Positions 30,267-31,277 of a stretch of DNA of 31,277 bases are shown piece after piece. This DNA is from DATLNM01 sp035536775 (lineage in GTDB: Bacteria > Actinomycetota > CADDZG01 > WHSQ01). Every line of letters starts with the position of its first letter. Within the stretch, counting starts at the first letter, position 1. The position numbers and the translations under genes were made by a program. The notes beneath the pieces were generated by a model. That model was not told where the DNA came from. It ran no database searches and was given only the letters and a program-made list of their open reading frames with translations. The stretch lies in contig DATLNM010000047.1 in the NCBI GenBank assembly GCA_035536775.1, positions 1 to 31,277 on the forward strand. Direction: 5' to 3'.

Positions 30267-31277
30267 ATGGTCATGGAGCCTCAGATCGCGGCACCCGGCG
30301 AGCGCAAGCACTGGCTCCATCTCCACGCCGAGATCGTTCAGACGGACATCTGCTGTGGTTGTTCGGCGTGCATCGTTGCGTGCCCTCACAAGGTGCTCGA
30401 GCTCCAGGATTTCTCACCCGTCCAGACCGACGGTGCCTCACCCTTCGACAACTGCGTGCATGGGGTCGAAGGGTGTTCGTTGTGCGCGATGGCATGTCTG
30501 CGACTCGGCCCGGCCCTCGACATCATCGAGCCCGCCGTTCACGGCAAACGTCGCGACCAGGATCGACCTGAGGGCACCTACCGGTACAAGACGCTGGCGC
30601 GGGCCACGTACGCGCCGATCCTCTCCAAGGGCCAGGACGGGGGAGCGGTCACCGCTCTGCTCTCGTGGGGTCTGGACACCGGAGAGCTCGACGGAGCGGC
30701 AGTATCGGCGCCATCCGACAAGGTCGCGTGGCTCGACGAGCCCCGTCTGGTACGAACGTCAGAGGAACTCCTAGCGACCGCAGGTTCGCGTTACACGTAC
30801 TGCGCGACTCCGCTCGCTCTAAAGCAGGCCGTGCAGGCCCGCTGCAAGAACATCGCGCTGGTCGGGGTCTCGTGCGAGTCGACCGCCGTACGCCAGCTGG
30901 CGGCCGAGGGGATCAAGCGATGGACGCGCCCCGTCAAGCTGGTCATCGGTCTCATGTGCTGCGAGACGTTCGACTACGACGCGTTCATGATCGGCAAGGT
31001 CCAAGAGGAACTCGGCATCGATCTTGCGGACGTCGGCAAAGTCAACGTGAAGGGCAAGGTGATCGTGACTTTGAACGACGGACGCGACATCGACATCCCG
31101 CTCAAGGAGGCGCGTCCGTTCGCCAACGAATGGTGTCATCACTGCCCCGATTTCTCTGCGGAGCACGCCGATCTGTCTTGCGGCGGGCTCGGCATGGACG
31201 GGTGGACGATGATCCTCGTCCGCTCGGAAACCGGCGAGGATTACCTGAAACGGGCGGTCGAGGCAGGTGTCCTCGAG
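30267..31277 (+). CDS. Coenzyme F420 hydrogenase/dehydrogenase beta-subunit family protein, 3' end outside window
   Basis: The open frame runs 337 codons to the window edge without a stop. Two ferredoxin-like cysteine clusters stand near the start: C29, C32, C35, C39 (CCGCSACIVACP) and C63, C70, C73, C77 (DNCVHGVEGCSLCAMAC), expected to bind two [4Fe-4S] centres. The FrhB/FdhB N-terminal domain has SKGQDGGAVTALL, and the C-terminal domain has VGVSCESTAVRQL, IGLMCCETF and WCHHCPDFSAEHADLSCGG. Such proteins use FAD and F420 to pass electrons to partner enzymes. The partner is not in view. Divergent cofC makes F420, consistent with F420 use. ATG 30267 is chosen by the CATAAT box 6 nt upstream; an ATG two codons later is possible. 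Confidence 0.9.
   Translation, partial: MVMEPQIAAPGERKHWLHLHAEIVQTDICCGCSACIVACPHKVLELQDFSPVQTDGASPFDNCVHGVEGCSLCAMACLRLGPALDIIEPAVHGKRRDQDRPEGTYRYKTLARATYAPILSKGQDGGAVTALLSWGLDTGELDGAAVSAPSDKVAWLDEPRLVRTSEELLATAGSRYTYCATPLALKQAVQARCKNIALVGVSCESTAVRQLAAEGIKRWTRPVKLVIGLMCCETFDYDAFMIGKVQEELGIDLADVGKVNVKGKVIVTLNDGRDIDIPLKEARPFANEWCHHCPDFSAEHADLSCGGLGMDGWTMILVRSETGEDYLKRAVEAGVLE

Overview
The window is a high-GC bacterial chromosome segment, almost certainly from an Actinomycetota (actinobacterial) genome, probably a deep-branching or uncultured lineage. Three things point there. The gene string small ORF - tlyA - nadK - recN - steA - steB matches the order around Rv1693-Rv1698 of Mycobacterium tuberculosis. 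Coenzyme F420 genes (cofC and an FrhB-type protein) are present. GTG starts and leaderless promoters are frequent. I cannot resolve the class from sequence alone.

Layout. (1) 1-1583: the 3' part of a 23S rRNA gene, a spacer without tRNA, a complete 5S rRNA and a strong terminator. (2) 1608-8183: mostly secreted or lipid-anchored proteins. Three carry a C-terminal cadherin-like (Big_9/VCBS type) domain and two of these also carry CAP/SCP domains. A large FG-GAP/PQQ-like propeller protein, a TPR protein and a small secreted protein lie among them. A truncated second 5S tail sits at 2221-2259, followed by a hairpin and a convergent Big_9 gene, the same layout as after the intact 5S. (3) 8266-10690: a metallo-beta-lactamase-fold hydrolase, then a diacylglycerol-kinase-type lipid kinase overlapping a Rossmann-like protein. 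(4) 17284-10687, minus strand: a branched-chain-amino-acid-type ABC operon (livF, G, M, H and a lipoprotein binding protein). It is led by an unrecognised membrane-anchored surface protein that is translationally coupled to the binding protein. (5) 17421-21331: a membrane protein with an Ada-like zinc motif, a DUF1015 protein, a HAD-IIA phosphatase, a rhomboid protease and a phasin-like coiled-coil protein. (6) 21339-28780: small ORF, tlyA, nadK, recN, steA, steB, murJ, all plus strand and mostly overlapping, covering ribosome modification, NADP supply, DNA repair and cell-envelope assembly and separation. (7) 28822-31277: HU, a small membrane protein, cofC, and the start of an FrhB/FdhB-family iron-sulfur flavoprotein that runs off the window.

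Across regions 3 to 7, several starts are preceded by a TANNNT or CATAAT hexamer exactly 6-7 nt before the start codon and have no clear Shine-Dalgarno. This suggests leaderless transcripts and helped choose starts. No insertion sequence, CRISPR array, tRNA or phage gene was seen. The most notable observations are the duplicated 5S-tail/terminator/Big_9 unit, the surface protein coupled to the liv operon, and the leaderless promoter set.
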